From Woeseia sp034521225 (lineage in GTDB: Bacteria; Pseudomonadota; Gammaproteobacteria; Steroidobacterales; Woeseiaceae): 64,000 nt of DNA. Under the pieces are notes generated by a model. The model saw only the letters and a list, made by a program, of their open reading frames with translations, had not been told where the DNA came from and searched no databases. Within the stretch, counting starts at the first letter, position 1. The number at the start of each line of letters is the position of its first letter. The stretch covers positions 62,001 to 126,000 of the forward strand of contig JAXHMR010000022.1 in NCBI GenBank assembly GCA_034521225.1, given 5' to 3'. A program made the translations under genes and the position numbers. Below, one piece after another: positions 26,312-35,805 of this stretch.

Positions 26312-28692
26312 TCCGCCTCGTCAATGACCAGGCGCAGTCCCGGACCGGTACTCGCGCGAGCGACATCGTCACTGTGGAATGGCAGCGCTGGCCAGTCCTT
26401 TTCCGAGAAACGCGTCAATTGGTCCATCACCAGCGGCGATCCGTCCCGTGTTGCCTGTCCGTAGGTCAGCATTCCTTCAGCGACGGGTCCCTTTTCATCG
26501 AATGTCACGGCCTGGATGTAACTGCTGCCGAAATTGATCCGGTAACCGCCCGGTCTTAGCGCGTCGGCACCATTCGTTTCCACCTTGTTCAGGACACCTT
26601 CAAATTCGTCGCCGCCGTGCAAGCCGACAAGCCCGTTCTGCGTTTCGCGAACCTGTACGTCGCCCAGCGTCGCGTCAAGCGCAAACCCGCTTTCGCGCAC
26701 GTGCGTGACAGCCTTGTCGAGCAACGACAGCAACGCCTCGCGAACCGCTTCGTCGGCGGTATTCAGACCGGCGGGCGTAGAAGCGGGTTGGCTTGCATCA
26801 AACGGCACCCGCCAGACGTTGTCGATGTCGCTGGCAGCGCGCCACCATTCGCGGAACAGGTGCGCGCCACGTGAATCGAGATTGTTGTGGCGGTCCCAGT
26901 CGTCAAGTACCGCACAACCTTGCTGGCTCGCCTCGGTACCCTGGTCGCAGATGGCCAGCAGGTCGTCGAGCACATTTTGTGCCATGTAGTTGCGATTAGC
27001 GAACAGCATCGACTGCACTTCGGCTATGCCGGCATCGCCATGGTCGGCAATACCATCCCCGGCTGACAGGCGTTCACCAATTGCCTGCAGGCCGGCGCGC
27101 GTCCGTCCGCGTTGCGGCACGTTTGTCGGACCGATCAGCGGTGACATGCCGGCCCAGTCGATGTCCGGGTTGGTGAGCCAGTAGCTGTCGTTGCTGTTCT
27201 GTACCCAGTCACGGCGCGTGGCGACCGGCATGCGATCGATTGGCAACAGGCCGGGCACCGGTGAGTCGGGATCGCGATTCCAGTCGCAGTCAGTGCGCGA
27301 GCCATCAAGCACTACAATGCCGGCTGCCGCGAACAGGCGGGCGGCGCCTTCGCTCGGTGTGCAGCGCGTCAGGTGATCAGCGTCAACGTCCGGCACGACG
27401 CTTACGTCGGCGTAAAGCGCGTTACCGTGACGGTCGGCGGCGATCGTGTTCACCCATGGCGCGCCGAGCCTGGCGAGCGTCGTCTTCATGTCGTCGACGC
27501 CTGTTGCCCGGTTGAAGCCGACCCAGATGTCGAACGCACGCAGGTTCCCGGCATTGGCGTCCTGGAGGGCATAGGCATGCGTCTCACTCCAGCCCAGCCC
27601 GGCGTCGGGCAGATGAACGACAGGACCGAAGTGTGTGTTCCAGACCGTGTGCTGCTTCTCGAGCGTCGAGCCCTGCTCATCGTGCGTCCCGTAGGCTACC
27701 GTGACTGGCGTCATCGCTTCTTCGCGGCCGTCGAGCAGGTAACGCGTCGGTTCACCGGGCACGAGATGGAGTTCATGCAGCGTGTAGCGCTTGCCGGTCG
27801 ACACCGTGTGCGTCCACGCAACATCGTGATTGAAGCCGACCTGCACGGCGGCGGTATGGCCGATGGACGCCCCCATCACATCTATCTCGCCCGGCACCGT
27901 CAGGTGCATCTGCCAGAAGCGGTTTGGTCCGTACCACGGGAAATGCGGATTGCCGAGCAACAGGCCGCTGCCGTTGGTCGTAACATCGGCGCCGAATGCC
28001 CAGCCGTTTGAGCCTAATGATGCTTGCGCGCGGCGGATGTCCTCAAGAGATGCAACCGCTTCCTCAAGACCCGGCGCCGGAATGCTGCCGGTGCTGGTGT
28101 CGGGCGGCGCTGCCGCGACCATCGCGTCGGCCATCAATGCCATGCCGATCTGCACCATCGCCAGTTCCTGCACGCGCAGGTAATCAGCGTAGGTCATCGG
28201 TTGGACCCATGTTTTTCCGGCGCAGGGTTCGGGCAGCGCGTCTCTGTGATCACGCAGGTAGCGGTTGTATCCCGCTACGTAACCGGCGGACAGCGCCTGT
28301 GCCGTGTCGCTGGTCTTTTCTTGCGCGGCGGCAAGTGCGTCATCGTCCATGTGCGCACGGATAAAAATATCGATGGTTTCGTTCGGCAGCATGCGCAGGC
28401 CGAGCAGGCCGCGTTCATCAGCGCCGAAGTAGCGCGAGCGCTCGCCGCGGATCGTCACGAGGTGCTCCGCTGTCTGGCAGACATTGTCCTCGGCATGCGC
28501 GAAGGCCACGCCGTAGGCGAGCGCCTCGTAATCCGGCGCAGTAATGTGTGCGACGCCATGATCGGTGCGTTGGATTTCGACCGCTCGCTGCGGCTCGGCC
28601 GGGCCACCGCAGCCGGCAACCAGGGAAGCAATGAGGGCCACGGTTGCCGCGGCGGAAGCGCACGGCAGTGCGGAGTCAGCGTATTTTTTCAT
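26308..28692 (-). CDS. Penicillin acylase / acyl-homoserine-lactone acylase family lipoprotein
   Basis: 794 residues. A lipobox (SLVAGC, Cys28) predicts a lipid-anchored envelope protein. Ntn-hydrolase of the penicillin-amidase family, made as a precursor that cleaves itself before the nucleophile; the site is Gly227-Ser228 in ASLGSNGWAFG. The beta-chain carries GNPHFPW and the NDSYWLTNPD region typical of the PvdQ/QuiP group and aculeacin-A acylases. Likely hydrolyses an amide with an acyl chain, such as acyl-homoserine lactones or lipopeptides; the substrate cannot be decided from sequence. Lies downstream of glmS on the same strand with a 98-bp gap. Confidence 0.9.
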   Translation of the reverse strand: MKKYADSALPCASAAATVALIASLVAGCGGPAEPQRAVEIQRTDHGVAHITAPDYEALAYGVAFAHAEDNVCQTAEHLVTIRGERSRYFGADERGLLGLRMLPNETIDIFIRAHMDDDALAAAQEKTSDTAQALSAGYVAGYNRYLRDHRDALPEPCAGKTWVQPMTYADYLRVQELAMVQIGMALMADAMVAAAPPDTSTGSIPAPGLEEAVASLEDIRRAQASLGSNGWAFGADVTTNGSGLLLGNPHFPWYGPNRFWQMHLTVPGEIDVMGASIGHTAAVQVGFNHDVAWTHTVSTGKRYTLHELHLVPGEPTRYLLDGREEAMTPVTVAYGTHDEQGSTLEKQHTVWNTHFGPVVHLPDAGLGWSETHAYALQDANAGNLRAFDIWVGFNRATGVDDMKTTLARLGAPWVNTIAADRHGNALYADVSVVPDVDADHLTRCTPSEGAARLFAAAGIVVLDGSRTDCDWNRDPDSPVPGLLPIDRMPVATRRDWVQNSNDSYWLTNPDIDWAGMSPLIGPTNVPQRGRTRAGLQAIGERLSAGDGIADHGDAGIAEVQSMLFANRNYMAQNVLDDLLAICDQGTEASQQGCAVLDDWDRHNNLDSRGAHLFREWWRAASDIDNVWRVPFDASQPASTPAGLNTADEAVREALLSLLDKAVTHVRESGFALDATLGDVQVRETQNGLVGLHGGDEFEGVLNKVETNGADALRPGGYRINFGSSYIQAVTFDEKGPVAEGMLTYGQATRDGSPLVMDQLTRFSEKDWPALPFHSDDVARASTGPGLRLVIDEAD

Positions 28693-28790
28693 GACGAATC
28701 AGCCTAGCGAAAGTTCCAGGCAAAGTCGATGTCACCAGTATCGACTTCACCCCGGTTGAATGCCATGGACAGCGGCGGTCAGGTCTGACC

Positions 28791-30623
28791 CTATTCCACC
28801 GTCACCGATTTCGCGAGGTTGCGTGGCTGGTCCACGTCGGTGCCTTTCAGCACGGCGACGTGGTAGGCGAGAAGCTGCAGCGGAATCGTGTAGAGAATCG
28901 GTGCCTGGAAGTCCTGGATCATTGCCGGCATCCGCATCGTGTGAATGCCGACGCGGTCGCCGAACTGCACGCGTGGGTCGGCGATGACGTACAACTCACC
29001 GCCGCGTGCACGAACTTCCTGCAGGTTGCTCTTGAGTTTCTCCAACAGTTCGTCGTCCGGCGCAATCGCAACAACCGGCATATCCTCGTCGACTAACGCC
29101 AGCGGGCCGTGCTTCAGCTCGCCGGCCGCATAGGCTTCAGCGTGGATGTAGGAAATTTCCTTGAGCTTCAATGCGCCTTCCATAGCGACAGGGTTCTGTA
29201 CGCCGCGGCCGAGGAACAGCGCGTGATGCTTGTCGACGAAGTGCTGTGCCAGTGACTCGATGGCGGAGTCGAGCGTCAGCACCTGTTCGATCATGCCCGG
29301 CAATTCGGCAAGCTGCGCGACGAGCGCACGCTCCTGCTTTTCTTCAAGACCATTGCGGCGCGCCAGCGCCACCGTAAGCAATGCCAGGGCCGCAAGCTGC
29401 GTCGTGAACGCTTTCGTTGATGCGACACCGATCTCGGGGCCCGCGCGCGTCATCATTACGAGGTCCGAGTCGCGGACCATTGAGCTTTCCGGAACGTTGC
29501 AGATTGCAAGCGTCGAGACGTAACCGGCTTCCTTCGCCGCGCGCAATGCCGCCAGCGTGTCGGCCGTTTCACCCGACTGGCTGATCGTGACAAACAGCGT
29601 GTCCTTCGGCACAACCGGTGAGCGGTAGCGGTACTCGCTTGCGATCTCGACCGTGCACGGCAGCCGGCACAGCGCCTCGATCCAGTAGCGCGCGACGAGA
29701 CCGGCGTGATAGCTCGTGCCGCACGCTACAATATGCACGCCCTTGGTCTGGTCGAGGACGGCACCGGACTTCGGCCCAAACGCCGCGTCGAGTACCTTGC
29801 CGTTGGCAATGCGTTCCTCAAGCGTGCGTGCAACGGCCCGCGCCTGCTCGTGAATTTCCTTCTGCATGAAATGCCGGAAATCACCACGCTCGGCGGCATC
29901 GGCCGTCAGTTCACTTTCCTTGACGGCACGCTCGGCGGGATTGCCGTCGGCATCAAATACCGTGATTTTTTCGCGTTCGACGACGGCGACATCGCCCTCT
30001 TCGAGAAACATGAAATTGCGGGTCACCGGCAGCAGGGCCGCGACGTCGGATGCCACAAAATTCTCGCCCAGACCAAGCCCGATGACGACCGGGCAACCGG
30101 CACGCGCCAGCACCAGCTTGTCCGGCTCCATTTTGCTCATGACAACCAGCGCGTACGCGCCCTCGAGTTCCGCCACGGTCATGCGAACCGCTTCGGTCAG
30201 GTCAGCGGTCGTTTGCAGGTGCTGGTGGATGCGATGCGCGACTACCTCTGTGTCCGTCTCGGACTCGAAATTGTAGCCAGCCGTGCGCAGCTGGTCACGC
30301 AGTTCCTGGAAGTTTTCGATGATGCCGTTGTGCACGATCGCGATATCCGGCTGCGACATGTGCGGGTGGGCGTTAAGCTCGCTGGGCACACCGTGCGTTG
30401 CCCAGCGCGTGTGCGAAATACCGGTGCCGCCGCGCAGTGGTTCATCGTCGAGTGCGTTCTGCAGTTCCTGCACCTTGCCCAGGCGGCGCAGGCGGGTGAT
30501 CGAATTGGCGCCCATAACGGCAATGCCGGCAGAGTCGTATCCTCGGTATTCCAGGCGACGCAGGCCCTCCATCAGGATCGGCACGACGTTTCTTTCGGCG
30601 ACGGCGCCGACGATTCCACACAT
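28791..30623 (-). CDS. glmS: Glutamine--fructose-6-phosphate aminotransferase (isomerizing)
   Basis: 610 residues, the same size as E. coli GlmS. Makes glucosamine-6-phosphate for peptidoglycan and LPS. The N-terminal glutaminase starts MCGIVGAVA with the nucleophile Cys2 and contains HTRWATHG. Two SIS isomerase domains follow (ACGTSYHAG; SQSGETADTLAAL) and the protein ends in the conserved DQPRNLAKSVTVE. Downstream of glmU on the same strand. No ribozyme-type regulatory leader was seen upstream, only a half repeat element. Confidence 0.97.
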   Translation of the reverse strand: MCGIVGAVAERNVVPILMEGLRRLEYRGYDSAGIAVMGANSITRLRRLGKVQELQNALDDEPLRGGTGISHTRWATHGVPSELNAHPHMSQPDIAIVHNGIIENFQELRDQLRTAGYNFESETDTEVVAHRIHQHLQTTADLTEAVRMTVAELEGAYALVVMSKMEPDKLVLARAGCPVVIGLGLGENFVASDVAALLPVTRNFMFLEEGDVAVVEREKITVFDADGNPAERAVKESELTADAAERGDFRHFMQKEIHEQARAVARTLEERIANGKVLDAAFGPKSGAVLDQTKGVHIVACGTSYHAGLVARYWIEALCRLPCTVEIASEYRYRSPVVPKDTLFVTISQSGETADTLAALRAAKEAGYVSTLAICNVPESSMVRDSDLVMMTRAGPEIGVASTKAFTTQLAALALLTVALARRNGLEEKQERALVAQLAELPGMIEQVLTLDSAIESLAQHFVDKHHALFLGRGVQNPVAMEGALKLKEISYIHAEAYAAGELKHGPLALVDEDMPVVAIAPDDELLEKLKSNLQEVRARGGELYVIADPRVQFGDRVGIHTMRMPAMIQDFQAPILYTIPLQLLAYHVAVLKGTDVDQPRNLAKSVTVE

Positions 30624-30750
30624 GTAACAGGTCCTCCTGGTTATTTCTTTCCCCCGGACGTATTGACGGCGCCCGGGCCAAGCGCCGCCATTGTCACACA
30701 GGCCGGGGCGCGACAGCGTGCATCAGTTCCCACAATTGTTGCCCCCCCGT

Positions 30751-30783
30751 CGTCGCGAGGTGCGAAGCGCCGTGGCGATCTCG
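30751..30783. repeat. Half copy of the dispersed palindromic repeat between glmU and glmS
   Basis: Matches the left arm of the element at 11604 at 31 of 33 bases, preceded by a run of seven C (30742-30748). No right arm is present. The rest of the 173-bp glmU-glmS gap shows no feature I can support. Confidence 0.75.
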
Positions 30784-30796
30784 TACCGGTTACCCC

Positions 30797-32161
30797 TCAG
30801 CCGGGTTTCTTCGTCGGCTTCTTCCAGCCTTCGACCGTCACCTGGCGCGCCCGTGACAACGTCAGCTTGCCTGCCGGGGCCGGTTTGGACAGGGTCGAGC
30901 CGGCGCCTATGGTCGCGTCAGCGCCAATCTCTATCGGCGCCACGAGCTGCACGCCGGAACCGATGAACACGCGGTCCCCGATGCGGGTCAGGTGCTTGCT
31001 GGCGCCGTCGTAGTTGCAGGTGATCGTACCCGCACCAACATTAACCTGGCTGCCCATTTCCGTGTCGCCGATATAGGTCAGGTGATTCACCTTGCTGCCA
31101 TCGGCAACGGTGCTCTTCTTGATCTCGACGAAGTTGCCGATCTTGACGTCATTCGCAAGCTTTGCACCCGGACGCATGCGCGCGAACGGACCGATCTCGC
31201 AATTCTCAGCGGTTTCCGACTGCTCGATATGGCAGTTGGAATGAATCACTGTGCCACTGCCTATGCGGCTGTCACGAATCAGGTTGTTTGATTCGATCGT
31301 TACGCGGTCACCGAGTTCGACCTTACCCTCGAAGATCGCATTGACGTCGATAAACACATCCTGACCGCAGGTCAGTGTGCCGCGGATGTCCACCCGTCCC
31401 GGGTCGGCAAAACCGACACCCTGCTGCATCAGCTCATCCACCAGCCGCGCCTGCAGTGCACGCTCGGCTTCCGCGAGCTGCTTTTTATCATTGATACCCA
31501 TAACTTCAACCCAGCTGTCCGTTTTGACGCCGTGCACGGCGATACCATCAGCATTTGCCATTGCGACAATATCGGTAAGGTAATACTCGCCCTGGCTGTT
31601 GTCGTTGCCGAGCATTGCGAGCCACTTCTTGAGCAGCCCGCCCGGTACACGAAAAACCCCGGTATTGATCTCCCGGATCCGCTGCACGTCAGCATCAGCA
31701 TCTTTCTGCTCAACGATGCGCGCAATTTGTTCGCCATCACGAACGATACGGCCGTAACCCTGCGGGTCGGGCATGTCGACCGTCAGGACACCCATCTCGT
31801 TGTTATCGCACGCCTCGACGAGGCGCGTAAGCGTCTGCGGCTCAAGCAGCGGTACATCGCCGGCCAGTACCAGCACCTGGTTTTCGTCGGGAGTCTCCGG
31901 CATCGCCTGCTGCGCCGCATGGCCTGTGCCCAGCTGCTCGTCCTGCAGCGCCCAGCGCAATCCGTCCCTGGCGAAGGTCTCGCGGACCGCATCGCCGCCA
32001 TGCCCGTAAACGACGCAGATGTCGTCGGCGCCAAGCGCTTTCGAGCACTCGACAACATGGCGCAACAGCGGACGCCCGGCCAGCAGTTGCAGGACCTTCG
32101 GCAGCGACGAACGCATGCGGGTGCCCTGGCCGGCGGCGAGGATGACGATGCTGATAGCCAA
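30797..32161 (-). CDS. glmU: Bifunctional UDP-N-acetylglucosamine pyrophosphorylase / glucosamine-1-phosphate N-acetyltransferase
   Basis: 454 residues (E. coli GlmU 456). Acetylates glucosamine-1-phosphate and then makes UDP-GlcNAc for cell wall and LPS. The uridylyltransferase half opens with ISIVILAAGQGTRM and holds the LAGDVPLL and INTGVF motifs. The C-terminal half is a left-handed beta-helix of hexapeptide repeats with NFVEIKKSTVADGSKVNHLTY and GAGTITCNYDG. The TTG start at 32161 gives the family N-terminus and has GGAGA upstream; the frame is open 27 codons further, but only through repeat-rich sequence. Flanked on both sides by copies of the dispersed palindrome. Confidence 0.96.
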   Translation of the reverse strand: MAISIVILAAGQGTRMRSSLPKVLQLLAGRPLLRHVVECSKALGADDICVVYGHGGDAVRETFARDGLRWALQDEQLGTGHAAQQAMPETPDENQVLVLAGDVPLLEPQTLTRLVEACDNNEMGVLTVDMPDPQGYGRIVRDGEQIARIVEQKDADADVQRIREINTGVFRVPGGLLKKWLAMLGNDNSQGEYYLTDIVAMANADGIAVHGVKTDSWVEVMGINDKKQLAEAERALQARLVDELMQQGVGFADPGRVDIRGTLTCGQDVFIDVNAIFEGKVELGDRVTIESNNLIRDSRIGSGTVIHSNCHIEQSETAENCEIGPFARMRPGAKLANDVKIGNFVEIKKSTVADGSKVNHLTYIGDTEMGSQVNVGAGTITCNYDGASKHLTRIGDRVFIGSGVQLVAPIEIGADATIGAGSTLSKPAPAGKLTLSRARQVTVEGWKKPTKKPG

Positions 32162-32212
32162 ACGAATACGTCTCCGTAGTGATGCCCGGCGCATCATACC
32201 GCAGGGCACCCC

Positions 32213-32376
32213 CGTCATGGCGAGCCCGAAGGGCGTGGCCACCTCCTCCAGCCGGCAGAGCGTTGATTAGTACGAGATCGCCACGTCGCTTCGCTCCTCG
32301 CGATGACGGGGTTCCGCTTTTGACCCCACCATCGCGAGGAGTGCAGCGACGTGAGGTCAAAAGCGGAACCCCGTCA
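32213..32376. repeat. Composite palindromic repeats upstream of glmU
   Basis: First inverted pair: 32213-32245 (CGTCATGGCGAGCCCGAAG..) with 32274-32308 (..CGCTCCTCGCGATGACG), a divergent copy of the element at 11604. Second pair: 22 nt at 32304-32325 with 32355-32376, perfect, whose loop (32326-32354) contains another CGCGAGGAGTGCAGCGACG half-arm. This fills most of the ~325-bp gene-free stretch between glmU and the lipoprotein gene; no promoter was clear in it. Confidence 0.85.
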
Positions 32377-32487
32377 CTTGTGCGGCACCCCGGTGAGGGG
32401 ATAGTTTGGCAGGCCCGAGCTTTGTGAGGGATCCCGCCGCAAACGGCCCGAGTACCGGACCAGCGGCGCTCCCGGACGGTGTTTGCG

Positions 32488-33003
32488 ATGACCCGTATGG
32501 TCGCCCTGATTTTGCCCCTGCTGCTGCTCGCCGCCTGCAGCAACGAGATCTACCTGCGCGACGGCGTGACCGACGGCGACACGTTCTACCTGGCGCCGCA
32601 GGCACTCGTTGACGACGACCCGGTGGTGCAAAGCTGGACCAGTTACAGCCTTACGCTCAGTGCCTGCAAGCTGGCCATCGGCGGTGACAATCCGGCGCGC
32701 GCCAGCTCTTTTGACTGTGAGCGGCTGGGCCGGCGGCACCTCGTTGAAACCTGGCAGGAACAGCGCCTGCAGCATGACGGGGTCGCGAACGCCTATCTCG
32801 ATGCGCTTACCGCGTTGCACCATGACGGCTGGCTGGATGAATACGTCGCCCACTATCACCGCCGGGACGGATGGCAGCTGCCGGAGTCTATCGACACCGA
32901 CGCATTCCTCGCCTGGCGCCGGCATTACCATCCGTCATTCCGTCCCGAAACACGCCTGATCGGCTCGTGGAATTACGCGCATAACGTCAACGCGTTGCCG
33001 TAA
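32488..33003 (+). CDS. Putative lipoprotein of unknown function
   Basis: About 171 residues from ATG 32488 (an in-frame GTG at 32479 adds three). A short hydrophobic signal peptide ends in the lipobox LLLAAC, predicting an outer- or inner-membrane lipoprotein. The mature part is soluble, rich in Asp, His and Tyr, with two cysteines (SACKLA, SFDCER) that could pair. No family recognised. It lies ahead of the M14 peptidase gene on the same strand with an 80-bp gap, and may belong to the hydrolase island. Confidence 0.65.
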   Translation: MTRMVALILPLLLLAACSNEIYLRDGVTDGDTFYLAPQALVDDDPVVQSWTSYSLTLSACKLAIGGDNPARASSFDCERLGRRHLVETWQEQRLQHDGVANAYLDALTALHHDGWLDEYVAHYHRRDGWQLPESIDTDAFLAWRRHYHPSFRPETRLIGSWNYAHNVNALP

Positions 33004-33083
33004 CCCGGCCCCGTTGGCCAAAAACGGCACGTCACGGTATCGTTGCCGGCGCTCATCCTCATTCAGTACCTCCGGAGAACCCT

Positions 33084-35798
33084 TTGAGAACATCGACAGG
33101 ACTCTTAAGCCTTGCCTTGCTTGTGGCTGCCATGCTCGCCCCGCGTGCAGTAATCGCGTCAGACACCGTGCGGGCAGCCGACGTGGAAATGTACCCGCAA
33201 AACGTCGAGTACGATTCGCAAATCCCGGCACCAGCTGAATTCCTTGGCCGGCCGCTGGGCGCGGCTCCGGTACGCCACCACGAACTTGTTGACTACATAC
33301 GCCACGTTGCCGAACTGTCAGACAGGCTGACCGTCGAGACGATCGGTTACAGCCACGAGCGCCGGCCAATCCTGTTTGTCGTAGCAACATCGCCCGGCAA
33401 CCAGCAGCGTATTGACGCCATCCGCGAGCAGCACATTGCATTGTCGGAACCCGGCGCGGCTGGCGATATCATGCCGGACATGCCGGTCGTCACGTGGCTC
33501 AATTATGGCGTGCACGGCGCCGAAGCGAGCGGCATGGACGCGGCGCTGCCGACGGTTTACCACCTCGCCGCGGCGCGCGGCGCGTCAATAGACGAGTTGC
33601 TGTCCGGCAGCGTCATCCTGATCACGGCAGTCTTCAACCCCGACGGTCATGCGAACCGGATTTCATGGCTCGATACCTTCGGCAGCCAGATCGTCAATGC
33701 CGACCCGGGTCATATCATGCATGACTACGACGGCCAGCTCGCACGCACGAACCATTACGGCTTCGACCTGAACCGGCAGTGGTTGTCGGCGACGCAGCCC
33801 GAAGCCCGCGCATGGATGCAGAAGTGGCACGAGTGGCGGCCGAACGTCTCGGTCGATTACCACGAGATGGGCAGCGAGCAAACGTATTACTTTGCGCCCG
33901 GCGTGCCGACGCGCACGCACCCGTTGATTCCGCAGACCGCGATCGACCTGCTGACGGAGGTCGTCGCACCAGCCGAGGCGTTCATGGACTCGCAGGCACG
34001 CCTGTATTTCCACGGCGACCGCTACGATCACTTTTATCTCGGCAAGGGAGCCGGCTTCCCGCTCGTCAACGGCGGCATCGGCATCCTGCACGAAGCGAGC
34101 GCGGCCCGCGGTATAGAGATCGAAACCGGCAACGGCCTGCGCACGTATCGGGAAAATATCCTGAAGCACTTCCGCACCAGCATCGCCAATGCTGAAGGCG
34201 CCGTACAACAGCGGCAGGCACTGCTCGAATACCAGCGGGATTTCTACGACCAGGCATCGGACCGGGCCGCTGATCATCCGGTCAAGGCGTATGTGTTTGC
34301 CGCGCCCGGCGACGACGCGCGCCTCTATCATTTCGTCGACCTGCTGAACTTTCACCGCGTGCGGGTCTTTGACCTGGCGCGCGACATTACCGAAGGCGGC
34401 ATTACCTACCGCGCCGGCGAGGCGATGATCGTGCCGATGGACCAGCCGCAGCACGTGCTGATTCGCAGCATGTTCGAGACGATGACCGAATTCGAGGACA
34501 CGACGTTCTACGACGTGTCGACCTGGACGTTGCCGCTGTCGTTCGGCGTCGACTACACCAGCCTGTCGGGCCGGCGGCTTAACAGCAACCTGGTCGGCGC
34601 GCCGGCCGCGCTCGAAATGCCGGTTGCCAGCGAGCCGGACATCGCCCGCTACGCCTATGCGTTCGAATGGTCCGGTTACTACGCGCCGCGGGCCCTGAAC
34701 CGCTTGTTGAGTGAGGATGTGCTGGCACGGGTTTCAGTGACGCCGATCGTTGTGCAGACAACGCGCGGACAGGCCGCGCTCGACCGTGGCAGCATCATTG
34801 TGTCGTTCGACCGCCAGGAGACCACGCGTGAGGACATCCACGCCATCATGCAGACAATCGCCGCCGAGGACGGGATTACCGTGCACGCGGTGACGTCCGG
34901 CCGCAGTGCCACCGGCACCGCCGCGTCAGACCTCGGCGGGCAATTCTTCAAGCCGTTGACGCAGCCAAAGGTATTGCTCGTTGTCGGCCGCGGCATGGAT
35001 TGGTACAACGCCGGAGAAATCTGGCACCTGCTCGATGACCGTATGGACATGCGCGTGACGCTGCGCGAGCGCGATCGTCTGGACGGCGTGAAACTGGAGC
35101 GTTACACACACCTCGTCTTCGCAGGCGGCGACTACGAAAAGTACCTGCCCGAGTACGCCGGGCGGATCCGGCTCTGGGTCAAGGAAGGCGGCACGATCAT
35201 TGGCATCCGCCAGGGTGCGAAATGGGTGCGGGACAACGTACTCGACTGGGTCGATCCGGAGATCGCGGCGATGATGCCCACCCCCCCGGTATCGGAGTCC
35301 GGCCATGACCCGTACGCCGGCACCCCCGGGGATCCGGAGCGTTACCCGTACGCCGAGAAAGAAGCGCGCGATCCGCTCGATGTCATCGGCGGGACGATCT
35401 TCGCGGGTGATCTCGATAACACGCACCCACTCGGCTTCGGCTATGCGCACGATCGCATTGCACTGATGAAAAACATAAGCGATGTAATGACGCGGCCGGC
35501 CAATCCGTACGCAAGCGTCATTACCTATGCAACACCGCCGGTGTTGTCCGGCTATGCGTCGGGAAAAAACCAGCAAGCCCTTGAGGGCACGGCGGCGCTG
35601 ATCGCCGAACGCAAGGGGGACGGCAGCGTCATCCTGTTCGCTGACGACCCGAACTTCCGCGCGATCTGGTACGGCACCAACAAGCTGTTCCTGAATGCGC
35701 TGTTTTTCTCGAAGGCGTTCGAGCCGTTGCCGGAGCATTTGCTGCCTGAGCCATTCGGGCCGGTGCCCGAGCCATTGCCGCCGAAACCGCCGATGTAG
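33084..35798 (+). CDS. Secreted M14-family zinc carboxypeptidase
   Basis: 904 residues. A signal peptide (to about residue 25, ALASD-like cleavage) is followed by an M14 domain (about 60-350). Zinc ligands: His144 and Glu147 in HGAEASG and His260 in VDYHEMG. Two further domains continue: a middle beta-rich part (350-600) and a C-terminal glutamine-amidotransferase-like region (about 600-760, VLLVVGRGMDWYNAGEIWHLLD), ending in a Pro-rich tail. Large proteins of this build occur in marine gammaproteobacteria and Bacteroidetes as periplasmic or outer-surface peptidases. TTG start at 33084 with GGAGA five bases upstream. Confidence 0.88.
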   Translation: MRTSTGLLSLALLVAAMLAPRAVIASDTVRAADVEMYPQNVEYDSQIPAPAEFLGRPLGAAPVRHHELVDYIRHVAELSDRLTVETIGYSHERRPILFVVATSPGNQQRIDAIREQHIALSEPGAAGDIMPDMPVVTWLNYGVHGAEASGMDAALPTVYHLAAARGASIDELLSGSVILITAVFNPDGHANRISWLDTFGSQIVNADPGHIMHDYDGQLARTNHYGFDLNRQWLSATQPEARAWMQKWHEWRPNVSVDYHEMGSEQTYYFAPGVPTRTHPLIPQTAIDLLTEVVAPAEAFMDSQARLYFHGDRYDHFYLGKGAGFPLVNGGIGILHEASAARGIEIETGNGLRTYRENILKHFRTSIANAEGAVQQRQALLEYQRDFYDQASDRAADHPVKAYVFAAPGDDARLYHFVDLLNFHRVRVFDLARDITEGGITYRAGEAMIVPMDQPQHVLIRSMFETMTEFEDTTFYDVSTWTLPLSFGVDYTSLSGRRLNSNLVGAPAALEMPVASEPDIARYAYAFEWSGYYAPRALNRLLSEDVLARVSVTPIVVQTTRGQAALDRGSIIVSFDRQETTREDIHAIMQTIAAEDGITVHAVTSGRSATGTAASDLGGQFFKPLTQPKVLLVVGRGMDWYNAGEIWHLLDDRMDMRVTLRERDRLDGVKLERYTHLVFAGGDYEKYLPEYAGRIRLWVKEGGTIIGIRQGAKWVRDNVLDWVDPEIAAMMPTPPVSESGHDPYAGTPGDPERYPYAEKEARDPLDVIGGTIFAGDLDNTHPLGFGYAHDRIALMKNISDVMTRPANPYASVITYATPPVLSGYASGKNQQALEGTAALIAERKGDGSVILFADDPNFRAIWYGTNKLFLNALFFSKAFEPLPEHLLPEPFGPVPEPLPPKPPM

Positions 35799-35805
35799 CG
35801 GCTAC

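Noticed and set aside
30724..30790. Possible glmS ribozyme or small-RNA target upstream of glmS
   Set aside because: The region holds a repeat half-copy and a C-tract; no ribozyme core or GlmZ-like site was recognisable, and glmS ribozymes are typical of Gram-positives.
29706..31013. 435-codon plus-strand frame opposite glmS and glmU
   Set aside because: No signal, no homology that I recognise, and it lies antisense to two certain genes; GC-rich codon bias creates such shadows.
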